From UBA11865 sp035686605 (GTDB lineage: Bacteria; Chloroflexota; Anaerolineae; Promineifilales; Promineifilaceae): DNA of 25,380 bases. Every line of letters starts with the position of its first letter. Position 1 is the stretch's first letter. Location of the stretch: assembly GCA_035686605.1 (NCBI GenBank), contig DASRZI010000215.1, positions 1 through 25,380 on the forward strand, read 5' to 3'. Below are positions 1-5,663 of this stretch, piece after piece. Under the pieces are notes generated by a model. It was not told where the DNA came from. It saw only the letters and a program-made list of their open reading frames with translations, and ran no database searches. The position numbers and the translations under genes are program-made.

Positions 1-82
1 TTAACTTCTGGGTGTACCATCTAAGCGACCCAAGAGTCACTTGGCGGATTCGGCGCTCAAGGAGAAAACTCTCCAGCCTTTC
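1..82 (-). pseudogene. Tyrosine recombinase/integrase fragment, cut by the left window edge
   Basis: Reading the minus strand from 82 down to 2 gives about 27 residues that include ERLESFLLERRIR and LGSLRWYTQKL. This is the first helical segment of the SAM-like core-binding domain of phage/XerD-type integrases, and it matches FILDRKIRGLSPGSIRFYNQ in the second fragment at 914-1150 in pattern but not closely in sequence. An in-frame TGA (83-85) stands directly before the segment and no start codon lies between, so the 5' end is broken or frameshifted. The rest of the gene would run off the window to the left, so whether the catalytic domain survives cannot be judged here. Confidence 0.5.
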
Positions 83-324
83 TCAATGTCTCAGGGAATT
101 CGATGAAACGGATACGGATATAATTATGTAAGGACGGGTTCCCCATTTGGTTTGTATTCCTTTTCCAGATGGGAAACCGGCTAAAGTGGGGCGCCCTGGC
201 CTACACAGTTGACATCAGTGGCGGGCGCACAAACTCGCACAAAGTCGCCATTCTTCCACAGACTGAAAATAGTGTATTATGTGGGTGACGTGACTGGCGC
301 GACGTTGATAAGGGAGCGTAAGAA

Positions 325-488
325 ATGAAAGGTCAAAATACGCTAACATTCTACTGTTTCTTGGGGTTGCCTTAAGCGCCTTCGGAATCATACTTATCTC
401 ACCATTGGAGCGCAATTTTTATTTAATCATCGGTGCTGGGATGGTCCTGATGATTGTAAGTTGGATTGTCAAAAGAAGGATGCAGTAG
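325..488 (+). pseudogene. Small two-helix membrane protein, frameshifted near its start
   Basis: An ATG at 325 has a good ribosome site (GGGAG, 8 bases upstream) but its frame stops after 16 codons. The frame starting one base earlier runs open from 312 to the TAG at 486-488 and encodes two hydrophobic helices (ILLFLGVALSAFGIILI, then FYLIIGAGMVLMIVSWIV) ending in a basic KRRMQ tail. Adding a single A to the AAA run just after the ATG joins the start codon to this frame and gives a 54-residue protein starting MKRSKYANILLF. The simplest reading is a one-base deletion in a short A run, or a sequencing error at that place. Function unknown. Confidence 0.45.
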
Positions 489-748
489 TTCGCACGCCGA
501 TATTCAATAAAAGCCGGCACTTATAAGCATCCTTCGGGCGCTCTGGTTTTTGTTTTGCCATGGGGACCGGGGCGCTTCCACAAAATCAATCGGGGCCGTT
601 CTTTGGAGTTGTTCCGGAGCCATATTCCCCGTCTGGCCACACTCTCGGTCGGCTGGATAGGCTCTTTTTTGGTCCTTACCTGTTTACCAACATTGCTTGC
701 TAACCCCTTCAGCCAAGGCATAATAGGTACTAAGAAAGGTAGGGTGCC

Positions 749-892
749 ATGGTTAAGGGTCGTTGGTCTAAAGAAGAATCAGAATACCTTATAGAAAACT
801 ATTCCACTGTTGACGTTGATAAAATCTGCTTGACTCTTAACAGGAGTCGCCAAAGCGTTTACCATAAGGCTTTAGGGCAGGGGGCCCTGTAA
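749..892 (+). CDS. 47-aa Myb/SANT-like DNA-binding protein
   Basis: The ATG at 749 follows a purine-rich ribosome site (AAAGG and AGGG within 16 bases). The 47-residue product starts MVKGRWSKEESEYLIENY and continues with a second helix (VDVDKICLTL) and a third (SRQSVYHKALG). This is the pattern of a single Myb/SANT-like helix-turn-helix repeat of the type common in phages and other mobile elements: a tryptophan and an acidic run in helix 1, then a short helix before the recognition helix. The protein is little more than that one domain. It lies between integrase fragments, so it is most likely accessory DNA of the decayed element. Its target is unknown. Confidence 0.5.
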   Translation: MVKGRWSKEESEYLIENYSTVDVDKICLTLNRSRQSVYHKALGQGAL

Positions 893-913
893 AAAGCATG
901 CCGACCCCCGGCG

Positions 914-1150
914 CTATTGTTCCTTTCTCGGAGCCATAAAAGGAAAAAGCGCAAATAAGGAGTTTTGTTGGGTAATAGATTCTAGGCCCTGGTTTTTGCA
1001 CCATTGCTCGAAGGGGGTTAACTTTTGGTTATAGAATCGAATAGAGCCAGGAGAAAGGCCCCTAATCTTGCGGTCCAAGATAAAAGCATCGAAAAAATCC
1101 CCTATATCGTCTCGGTTAAAATCGGTTATAATCCGCTCTGTATTTTTCAT
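914..1150 (-). pseudogene. Truncated tyrosine recombinase (integrase), N-terminal domain only
   Basis: The start is set at 1150 because AAGGA lies six bases upstream on the minus strand. The 78-residue product contains the SAM-like core-binding fold of phage/XerD-type integrases (FFDAFILDRKIRGL, then PGSIRFYNQKLTPFEQWC). After about residue 62 the sequence loses resemblance and stops at MAPRKEQ. The catalytic domain with the R-H-R-Y residues (normally another 200 or so residues) is absent, so it cannot recombine DNA. The start codon lies about 30 bases from the tRNA-Gln gene and is read away from it, the typical layout of an integrase beside its attachment site. It differs from the fragment at the left window edge, so two separate integrases have been here. 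Confidence 0.65.
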
Positions 1151-1181
1151 TTTAAATCCTTGGTTTAGACCAATTGCCCTT

Positions 1182-1253
1182 TGGGGCGTCGCCAAGTGGT
1201 AAGGCAGCGGACTTTGAATCCGCCATTCGAAGGTTCGAATCCTTCCGCCCCAG
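1182..1253 (+). tRNA. tRNA-Gln (anticodon TTG)
   Basis: The cloverleaf folds fully. The acceptor stem is TGGGGCG (1182-1188) with CGCCCCA (1246-1252), a seven-pair stem with a U-A first pair. The D-arm contains AAGTGGTAAG. The anticodon stem is GCGGA/TCCGC with loop CTTTGAA, giving anticodon TTG. The T-arm is GAAGG-TTCGAAT-CCTTC. The discriminator base is G (1253) and CCA is not encoded. The U1-A72 pair and G73 are known identity elements for glutamine. The gene reads caa/cag codons and looks functional. Its 3' half is a probable attachment site for the elements whose integrase remnants lie upstream. Confidence 0.93.
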
Positions 1254-1276
1254 CTAGGTTTTGTGCATTTGAACAG

Positions 1277-1311
1277 CGAGGACTGGGTTTTATAGATTGG
1301 CTCAGTCCTCG
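1277..1311 (+). terminator. Hairpin after tRNA-Gln
   Basis: A perfect nine-base inverted repeat (CGAGGACTG at 1277-1285, CAGTCCTCG at 1303-1311) lies 24 bases after the tRNA. It is followed by ACGTTTCTT, which is only weakly T-rich. It is placed where a tRNA transcript should end, but the 17-base loop and poor T tract make it a modest candidate. Confidence 0.35.
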
Positions 1312-1480
1312 ACGTTTCTTAATCGCACACAGCCAAAGAGCATCACAGAGGATCGCCGAACTCGCAGCGAAGCAAGGATGGCAAATAGAAGCATCTGAAT
1401 TGTCTCGAAGAACCGGACTGTTGCTATGAGGTCAGCCGGGCGAGAATTTAGTTTCCTTTGAAACGTTAGGTAAGCATTGA

Positions 1481-2521
1481 TTGAATGAGATGTCTATGTC
1501 TGATCTAGGTGTCGTAGTTCTCGCAGCCGGGCACGGTACTCGGATGAAATCCAAAAAGAACAAGGTCCTCCATGAAATAGGCGGGATCCCGATGGTTGAA
1601 CTCGTCTACGGAATTGCGATGGCCGTGTCGGATCTGCCACCAGTTGTCGTAGTCGGTCCAGGTGAAGAGGAAATAGAATCATTGTTGGGAGATAGGGCCG
1701 TCTATGTGGAGCAGCCGCAGCAGATGGGCACTGGCCATGCGACCATGATGGCCACCCAGGTTCTGCAGGGCAAGACTGAGCAGATACTTGTGACTTACGC
1801 CGATATGCCCTTGCTCAGATCGAGTACCATGACTCAGTTAGCCCAGAAACAAGAGGCCAGCAAGGCCGCCGTGGTAATTCTGACCGTCATGGGTGATAGA
1901 AAATCGACTTTCGGCCGGATTATGCGTGATTCGAACGGTCGAGTGACGGAGATCGTCGAAGTTGCCGAAGCGAAACGCAGAGACAATACTCAGGAAATTT
2001 TACTTAATCGCGAATTGAATGCGGGCGTTTACTGTTTCGAGTCAGCATGGTTGTGGACCAACCTACCAAAATTGTCCTTGAAACAGGCGCGAAATGGCCA
2101 GGAATACTATCTGACTGACATGGTTGGTCTAGCCGTCTCCCAGGGATTGGCGGTAGAAGCGATCGTCGTCGACGATCCTGACGAGTGCCTTGGGGCAGGG
2201 AACCGGCAGGAGTTAGCGGTTGTTGATAAGGCCTTCAGACGGCGGATCAACAGGGGCTGGATGGAAAATGGGGTAACGATCCTAGATCCGGAGGCGACCT
2301 ATATTGACCATGCGGTCACCATCGGCCGGGATACAATCATCTGGCCTAATAGCTATTTGCAGGGGGCATCCGATATTGGAGAAGAATGCTTGCTGGGTCC
2401 GAATGCCGTGATTCGAAACGCAATAATCGGGCATCGCTGCCATATTGAACAGGCAGTGGTTGAAGGGGTTGCCATCGACGACGGGACGGTTGTTGAACCA
2501 TTTAGTCATCTCAAGGGATAG
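1481..2521 (+). CDS. GlmU-type sugar-1-phosphate nucleotidyltransferase lacking the acetyltransferase region
   Basis: Cytoplasmic nucleotidyltransferase that most likely makes UDP-N-acetylglucosamine or a related UDP-sugar for the cell envelope. Residues 11-240 form the Rossmann-like pyrophosphorylase domain: LAAGHGTRMKS (14-24) with the catalytic Arg and Lys, QPQQMGTGHA (78-87), the metal-binding YADMPLL (106-112), ELNAGVYCFE (178-187) and NGQEYYLTDM (205-214). Residues 265-346 are the first turns of a left-handed beta-helix and stop at PFSHLKG, the point where GlmU normally continues into its acetyltransferase site. At 346 residues it is about 100 short of bifunctional GlmU (about 450). The TTG start at 1481 is favoured because AGG at 1468-1470 is ten bases away; ATG at 1490 or 1496 is possible. 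It is 77 bases upstream of cdd on the same strand. Confidence 0.82.
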   Translation: MNEMSMSDLGVVVLAAGHGTRMKSKKNKVLHEIGGIPMVELVYGIAMAVSDLPPVVVVGPGEEEIESLLGDRAVYVEQPQQMGTGHATMMATQVLQGKTEQILVTYADMPLLRSSTMTQLAQKQEASKAAVVILTVMGDRKSTFGRIMRDSNGRVTEIVEVAEAKRRDNTQEILLNRELNAGVYCFESAWLWTNLPKLSLKQARNGQEYYLTDMVGLAVSQGLAVEAIVVDDPDECLGAGNRQELAVVDKAFRRRINRGWMENGVTILDPEATYIDHAVTIGRDTIIWPNSYLQGASDIGEECLLGPNAVIRNAIIGHRCHIEQAVVEGVAIDDGTVVEPFSHLKG

Positions 2522-2598
2522 GCCCGGACAAACCCAGTACGTGTTTGGACTAGGTCGAAGCGAATAGTCGCTAATCTCAAACAGAGATTGGAGTTGTT

Positions 2599-3021
2599 AT
2601 GGCCATCAGTGCACAGGAAATTGAAGGATTACGCGAGACGCTTTTAAAGGCGGCATGTGAAATCCGCGAACAGGCTTATGCGCCTTACTCAAGATACGCT
2701 GTTGGAGCCGCACTACTGAGCGAGGATGGCCAGGTATTTACCGGTGTTAATGTCGAGAACGCTGTCTTTGGCTTGGGAATCTGTGCCGAACGAGCGGCGC
2801 TTTTCACAGCCGCCGCGGCCGGTGTCCGGAGAATAGTGGCCGTCGCCGTCTGCACTGAGAATGTTGGCACACCGTGTGGCGCCTGCCGCCAGGTTCTCAG
2901 TGAATTTGCCGAGGATGTTCCCGTGTGGTTGAGCGACGTTCATGGGAATGTGCGACAAACAACCCTGCACTCCCTGCTGCCTGATCGATTTGGCGCTGAT
3001 GATCTGCCGCCTTCTGAGTAA
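2599..3021 (+). CDS. cdd: Cytidine deaminase
   Basis: Zinc enzyme of pyrimidine salvage that deaminates cytidine and deoxycytidine to uridine and deoxyuridine in the cytoplasm. At 140 residues it has the length of the homotetrameric, Bacillus-type enzyme. The substrate loop GVNVENA is at 49-55. The zinc and catalytic motif CAER is at 62-65 (Cys62 ligand, Glu64 proton shuttle), and PCGACRQ at 92-98 supplies zinc ligands Cys93 and Cys96. The start has GGAG six bases upstream. It follows the GlmU-like gene on the same strand after 77 bases. That gap contains two small hairpins (AGCGA/TCGCT and AATCTC/GAGATT), the second ending just before the ribosome site. No strong promoter is visible, so co-transcription is likely. 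Confidence 0.93.
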   Translation: MAISAQEIEGLRETLLKAACEIREQAYAPYSRYAVGAALLSEDGQVFTGVNVENAVFGLGICAERAALFTAAAAGVRRIVAVAVCTENVGTPCGACRQVLSEFAEDVPVWLSDVHGNVRQTTLHSLLPDRFGADDLPPSE

Positions 3022-3036
3022 GGAAGAGCATCTTCC
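3022..3036 (+). terminator. Short hairpin directly after cdd
   Basis: GGAAGA and TCTTCC form a six-pair stem with a three-base loop starting right after the stop codon. No T run follows, so termination here would be weak. The whole gap to the next gene (3022-3325, about 300 bases) shows no open frame with a ribosome site and no repeat that I recognise. Confidence 0.25.
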
Positions 3037-3325
3037 CAATCCTCTATAGCTTCGTATCATTCCTTTTAAGAATCTCATTTTCACTAAACTTCTGGGGGCT
3101 ACGTGAGCCGCAGCATCGATGATACTGACCTGGTTCCCTCCTTTTGCGCATGTGCTGCGCAGTTTACCTTAACCAGTCTCGCTTAGAGGGGAGGCCGGCA
3201 CCTGGGACCATGAGCGGATGATCTTGTGGTTGGCGCGACGGATCCCCATCGCATTCAAGTCGAAGTGATTTCCAGGGGTTTGTCGCTATGCTAATCGGGG
3301 AAGATAGGCATTAGCACCCCAATCG

Positions 3326-4255
3326 TCATTCGGCTGGGGGATTCTGCCCCAAATATTGGTCAAAGAAGCCGATAATCCTGCTCTCGAATTCTTCTGGAAA
3401 AGTCGTGTCACATTCGTGGTGATCACATGTCTCCTCAAACCAGAATGTGACAGGTTCGCGAGCTTGGGCATAAAGAGACCGACAGTTTCGCTCAATGACC
3501 AACTCATCTTTTCCGCCGCAAATGAGATAAACCGGTCTTGGACTGATAGCCCCAATCCACTCTTCTGCGTTTACATCCTCCAGGTCGCAGCCCGTGATCT
3601 GTTCACCCCAGAATATGATCAGAGGTGACAGCAGGGAAACGAGGGGATCTGGTATGGGGGAGAAATGCCTCAAGCCGATGTCGATAGTGTCTTCGAGCGA
3701 GGTAAGGGGGCTGTGAGCGACGACTGACTTTATCTGTTGGTTCTGAAAAGCATATTGGATGGCCAGGGATCCACCCATGGATTGGCCAAGGATACCGATG
3801 CGCTCAGGGTCGACTTCATCGCGTTCGAGCAAGAATTGATACCAGGCATCCAGATCTTCCATCTCGTAGCAGCCAAAGGTGATCATGCCCTCTCCGTTCA
3901 GGTCATGACCTCTGACCGTGCTGAGCAGGGCGCCGTACCCATGGTCATGAAGCATCTTGGCTTCTTCCAGCATGTGCTGGCGATTTTCCGCGTAGCCGTG
4001 CTGGAGGATGACGGCCGCGCCGTTTTGAGAAGGTACGTACCAACCGGCTAACTCAATCCCGCTGGACGATGTCGCCGTCACCGCCTCGAAAGGTACTCCG
4101 AAGTCTGCCGGGGTTTGGGTGATTGGTTCTCGATCACTATAGGGGTCGTGCAGCATGTCATCGGCGATATACCGTGTAGAGATGACCGCGATACCGGCGA
4201 CCAAAACAAGGAGAATGGCTGCAACCCACAGGACTATCTTAAGAAGCTTCCTCAT
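3326..4255 (-). CDS. Membrane-anchored alpha/beta hydrolase
   Basis: The start is placed at 4255 because GGAG stands nine bases upstream on the minus strand; a longer frame opening at 4321 has no such site. The 309-residue product begins with a short basic stretch and one hydrophobic helix (residues 6-26), a signal anchor that would hold the enzyme on the outer face of the membrane. The alpha/beta-hydrolase fold follows, with an oxyanion-hole type LQHGYAENR (84-92), the nucleophile elbow GQSMGG with Ser159, Asp250 in GGKDELV, and His279 or His280 in CDHHEC. It resembles the BAAT/dienelactone-like serine hydrolases often annotated as alpha/beta hydrolase; substrate unknown. It is convergent with cdd and has no partner gene on its strand nearby. 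Confidence 0.82.
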   Translation of the reverse strand: MRKLLKIVLWVAAILLVLVAGIAVISTRYIADDMLHDPYSDREPITQTPADFGVPFEAVTATSSSGIELAGWYVPSQNGAAVILQHGYAENRQHMLEEAKMLHDHGYGALLSTVRGHDLNGEGMITFGCYEMEDLDAWYQFLLERDEVDPERIGILGQSMGGSLAIQYAFQNQQIKSVVAHSPLTSLEDTIDIGLRHFSPIPDPLVSLLSPLIIFWGEQITGCDLEDVNAEEWIGAISPRPVYLICGGKDELVIERNCRSLYAQAREPVTFWFEETCDHHECDTTFPEEFESRIIGFFDQYLGQNPPAE

Positions 4256-4487
4256 TAAGAATATCTCCAAACGACCGAATACTACAAGCACGGGGCTGTT
4301 GTGTCGCTCACCGTGGCCCAAGGCTGTTTAGGTTTATTATAGATCAATTTCTGTGCGACTCGTGCATCCGGTCCGTTGAACTGCCGAGGTAGGGGGCTGT
4401 TGACCGGGATAGCAAAGGATACGTGTCGTTCGTGAGCTGGATGTCATTCCTGCTCCCAAGGAAAGGACGCATTGAATATTAAGGAGG

Positions 4488-4528
4488 ATGGATTCCCTTG
4501 TAGTTTACCCCCACGGAAGTGGCGCCGG
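4488..4528 (+). repeat. Palindromic repeat, type 2, copy 1
   Basis: The segment begins ATGGATTCC, then TTGTAGTTTACCCCCACG, and pairs toward GGAAGTGG. The same order of blocks occurs inverted at 5024-5065 and in a variant form at 5544-5588. The stem here is decayed compared with the third copy. Confidence 0.5.
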
Positions 4529-4716
4529 AGGACCGGCGGGGGCGGGATTGATAAATTCATGTTACGGCTGCATGTGACTCCAATCAGAGTGATACAGGAT
4601 ACTATCGGCCTGAGTCGGGCAGATTTGCTTGAATATGGATGCCCACGCAAAGGATTATAAACAATGTTTGCACTCATTCTTGCCAGCAACCTGGCGACAC
4701 CCATCCCCTATTTGTC

Positions 4717-4813
4717 ATTCCCGCAGAAGCGGGAATCCAGCCGACCGTAGATCTGTTTTCGTGTATGTTCCATGGCCAAAAAAATACCGTTTGTCCTAGT
4801 CGGGGCGACACGC
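4717..4813 (+). repeat. 97-bp dispersed repeat, copy A
   Basis: The unit starts with the palindrome ATTCCCGC-N4-GCGGGAAT, continues with CCAGCCGACCGT, CCATGG and an A-rich run, and ends in GACACGC. It aligns without gaps over 97 bases to copy B at 5432-5528, with about 18 differences by eye (about 81% identity). Both copies point the same way and flank the GIY-YIG gene. The palindrome is of the common bacterial dispersed-repeat kind. Confidence 0.75.
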
Positions 4814-4923
4814 AATCTGGAGTTATATTGAACTGACTGAGTGTTCTTAGACCGAACGTACCCTCACCGAAGTCAGGACAGGATTGATGTTATTCTAGAC
4901 CCCAAAGAAATGACGACACCAAT

Positions 4924-4961
4924 AATGAAAGAATATGGATTCCCGCGTCCGCGGGGATGAC
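4924..4961 (-). repeat. Palindromic repeat, type 1 core, inverted copy C
   Basis: It starts AATGAAAGAATATGG and runs into TTCCCGCG-TC-CGCGGGGA, then TGAC. Read on the minus strand it begins GTCATCCCCGCG, like the start of copy A (GTCATTCCCGC). Its first 23 bases recur with four changes at 5005-5027, so the two segments are related. Confidence 0.55.
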
Positions 4962-5004
4962 AGAAGTATTGAGGTGCTACGTTGCTATAACTGTGCGATT
5001 TCTG

Positions 5005-5065
5005 AATGAAAGAATTTGGTTTTCCGCCCCACTTTCGCGAGGGTAAAACTACAACCGGAATCCAT
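5005..5065 (-). repeat. Palindromic repeat, type 2, inverted copy 2
   Basis: The left part (AATGAAAGAATTTGG, then TTTTCCGC) matches the start of the copy at 4924-4961. The right part, read on the minus strand, is ATGGATTCC, TTGTAGTTTTACCC, CGCGAAAGTGG, the same block order as the copy at 4488-4528. It ends about 30 bases before the GIY-YIG start codon. Confidence 0.5.
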
Positions 5066-5096
5066 CTTGTATAGCTCGTAAAAAAGACGTGGAGCA

Positions 5097-5393
5097 ATGA
5101 AAACCTATTTTGTCTATATCATGGCAAGCAAAAAGAATGGAACTCTATATATCGGTGTAACCAGCAATTTACAGCATCGGGTATGGCAGCACAAGAACAA
5201 TGTCCACGAGGGATTCACGAAGAAATACAGTGTTCATCGTCTTGTGTGGTATGAGATGACAAATCAGATTGAAGGGGCAATGCGACGCGAGAAGCAGATG
5301 AAGAAATGGCGCAGACTAAAGTGGAAAATTGATCTGATTGAGGAAAACAATCCGAATTGGGACGATATATATGACGAGTTATTTTATGGGTGA
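5097..5393 (+). CDS. Small GIY-YIG endonuclease (single-domain, UPF0213/YhbQ-like)
   Basis: A 98-residue protein made of one GIY-YIG nuclease domain, a fold that cuts DNA with a metal ion. The signature is split as VYI (6-8) and YIG (18-20), followed by the catalytic Arg28 in LQHRVWQH and the metal-binding Glu65 in RREKQMKKW. The end carries the ENNPNWDD motif typical of the small stand-alone members. The start has GGAG only two bases upstream, which is close, but no other start fits. Codon use is more A/T-rich than in neighbouring genes, suggesting transfer. The gene is flanked on both sides by dispersed palindromic repeats. Its role in this group (repair, repeat processing or mobility) is not settled. 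Confidence 0.85.
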   Translation: MKTYFVYIMASKKNGTLYIGVTSNLQHRVWQHKNNVHEGFTKKYSVHRLVWYEMTNQIEGAMRREKQMKKWRRLKWKIDLIEENNPNWDDIYDELFYG

Positions 5394-5431
5394 GCTAGTT
5401 GCTGTCATCAAATCGCATGCTTCTAACCTGG

Positions 5432-5528
5432 ATTCCCGCGCACGCGGGAATCCAGCCGACCGTGGATCTTTATTCGTGCACGATCCATGGATAACAAAAT
5501 ACCCTTTTGTCTAATCGGGACGACACGC
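5432..5528 (+). repeat. 97-bp dispersed repeat, copy B
   Basis: It has the same unit and orientation as copy A at 4717-4813, ungapped over 97 bases. It starts ATTCCCGC-GCAC-GCGGGAAT, followed by CCAGCCGACCGTGGATC, and ends GACGACACGC. The palindrome arms are identical in both copies while the loop differs (AGAA against GCAC), as expected if the stem is kept. It begins 38 bases after the GIY-YIG stop codon. Confidence 0.75.
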
Positions 5529-5543
5529 GAACGAAAGACTCGG

Positions 5544-5588
5544 TATTCCCGTCGTAGTAAACCCCCATGAAAGTGGGGGTTGGAATGA
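5544..5588 (+). repeat. Palindromic repeat, type 2, copy 3
   Basis: A strong hairpin: AACCCCCA (5560-5567) pairs with TGGGGGTT (5574-5581), and outer ATTCC pairs with GGAAT. The block order TTCCCG, TCGTAGTAAACCCCCATG, AAAGTGGGGG matches the copies at 4488-4528 and 5024-5065. It lies 15 bases after copy B, so the right flank of the GIY-YIG gene carries both repeat types. Confidence 0.55.
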
Positions 5589-5624
5589 TAACATCAACAA
5601 GGGAAAGACAAGGCATTGCGAGGG

Positions 5625-5656
5625 CGGGGTTGTGAATGAGGTCATTCACAACCCCG
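5625..5656 (-). terminator. Long perfect hairpin after the 421-aa gene
   Basis: CGGGGTTGTGAATGA (5625-5639) is followed after two bases by its exact complement (5642-5656), a 15-base inverted repeat. It begins seven bases past the stop codon of the minus-strand gene at 5664. There is no T run on either strand after it, so it is a weak match to an intrinsic terminator but may stabilise the 3' end of the mRNA. Confidence 0.45.
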
Positions 5657-5663
5657 TTCCGAT

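Larger units (their letters stand above)
1..1253. mobile_element. Remnant of integrated element(s) next to tRNA-Gln
   Basis: This stretch holds two different minus-strand tyrosine-recombinase N-terminal fragments (1-82 and 914-1150), two small accessory-type reading frames (325-488, frameshifted, and 749-892) and an intact tRNA-Gln at its right end. Short integrase pieces beside a tRNA gene are the usual mark of elements that integrate into tRNA 3' ends. I found no second copy of the tRNA 3' end within the window, so element boundaries cannot be fixed. The other attachment site, if it survives, would lie left of the window. The stretch 489-748 has no recognisable gene. Confidence 0.5.
4256..5096. 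other. Intergenic stretch filled with palindromic repeats
   Basis: About 840 bases without a supported gene. From 4256 to 4487 I see only the ribosome site of the hydrolase gene and nothing else. From 4488 onward the stretch carries at least four palindromic repeat copies, listed separately, that belong to the cluster around the GIY-YIG gene. Open frames here are short, run through the repeats and lack ribosome sites, so none is called. Confidence 0.6.

Noticed and set aside
521..794. Overlapping open frames on both strands between the small membrane protein and the SANT-like protein
   Set aside because: Neither has a ribosome site or a recognisable domain, and composition is not coding-like.
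1290..1429. HemD-like (uroporphyrinogen-III synthase) C-terminal fragment
   Set aside because: The plus-strand frame reads IAHSQRASQRIAELAAKQGWQIEASE, loosely like the end of HemD, but it runs out of the tRNA and hairpin, is short and stops abruptly. Too little to call.
4256..4321. Longer start for the alpha/beta hydrolase (at 4321)
   Set aside because: The GGAG nine bases before 4255 and the signal-anchor that begins there support the shorter protein.
4873..5097. Minus-strand 74-codon frame upstream of the GIY-YIG gene
   Set aside because: It is composed almost wholly of two palindromic repeat copies and has no ribosome site.
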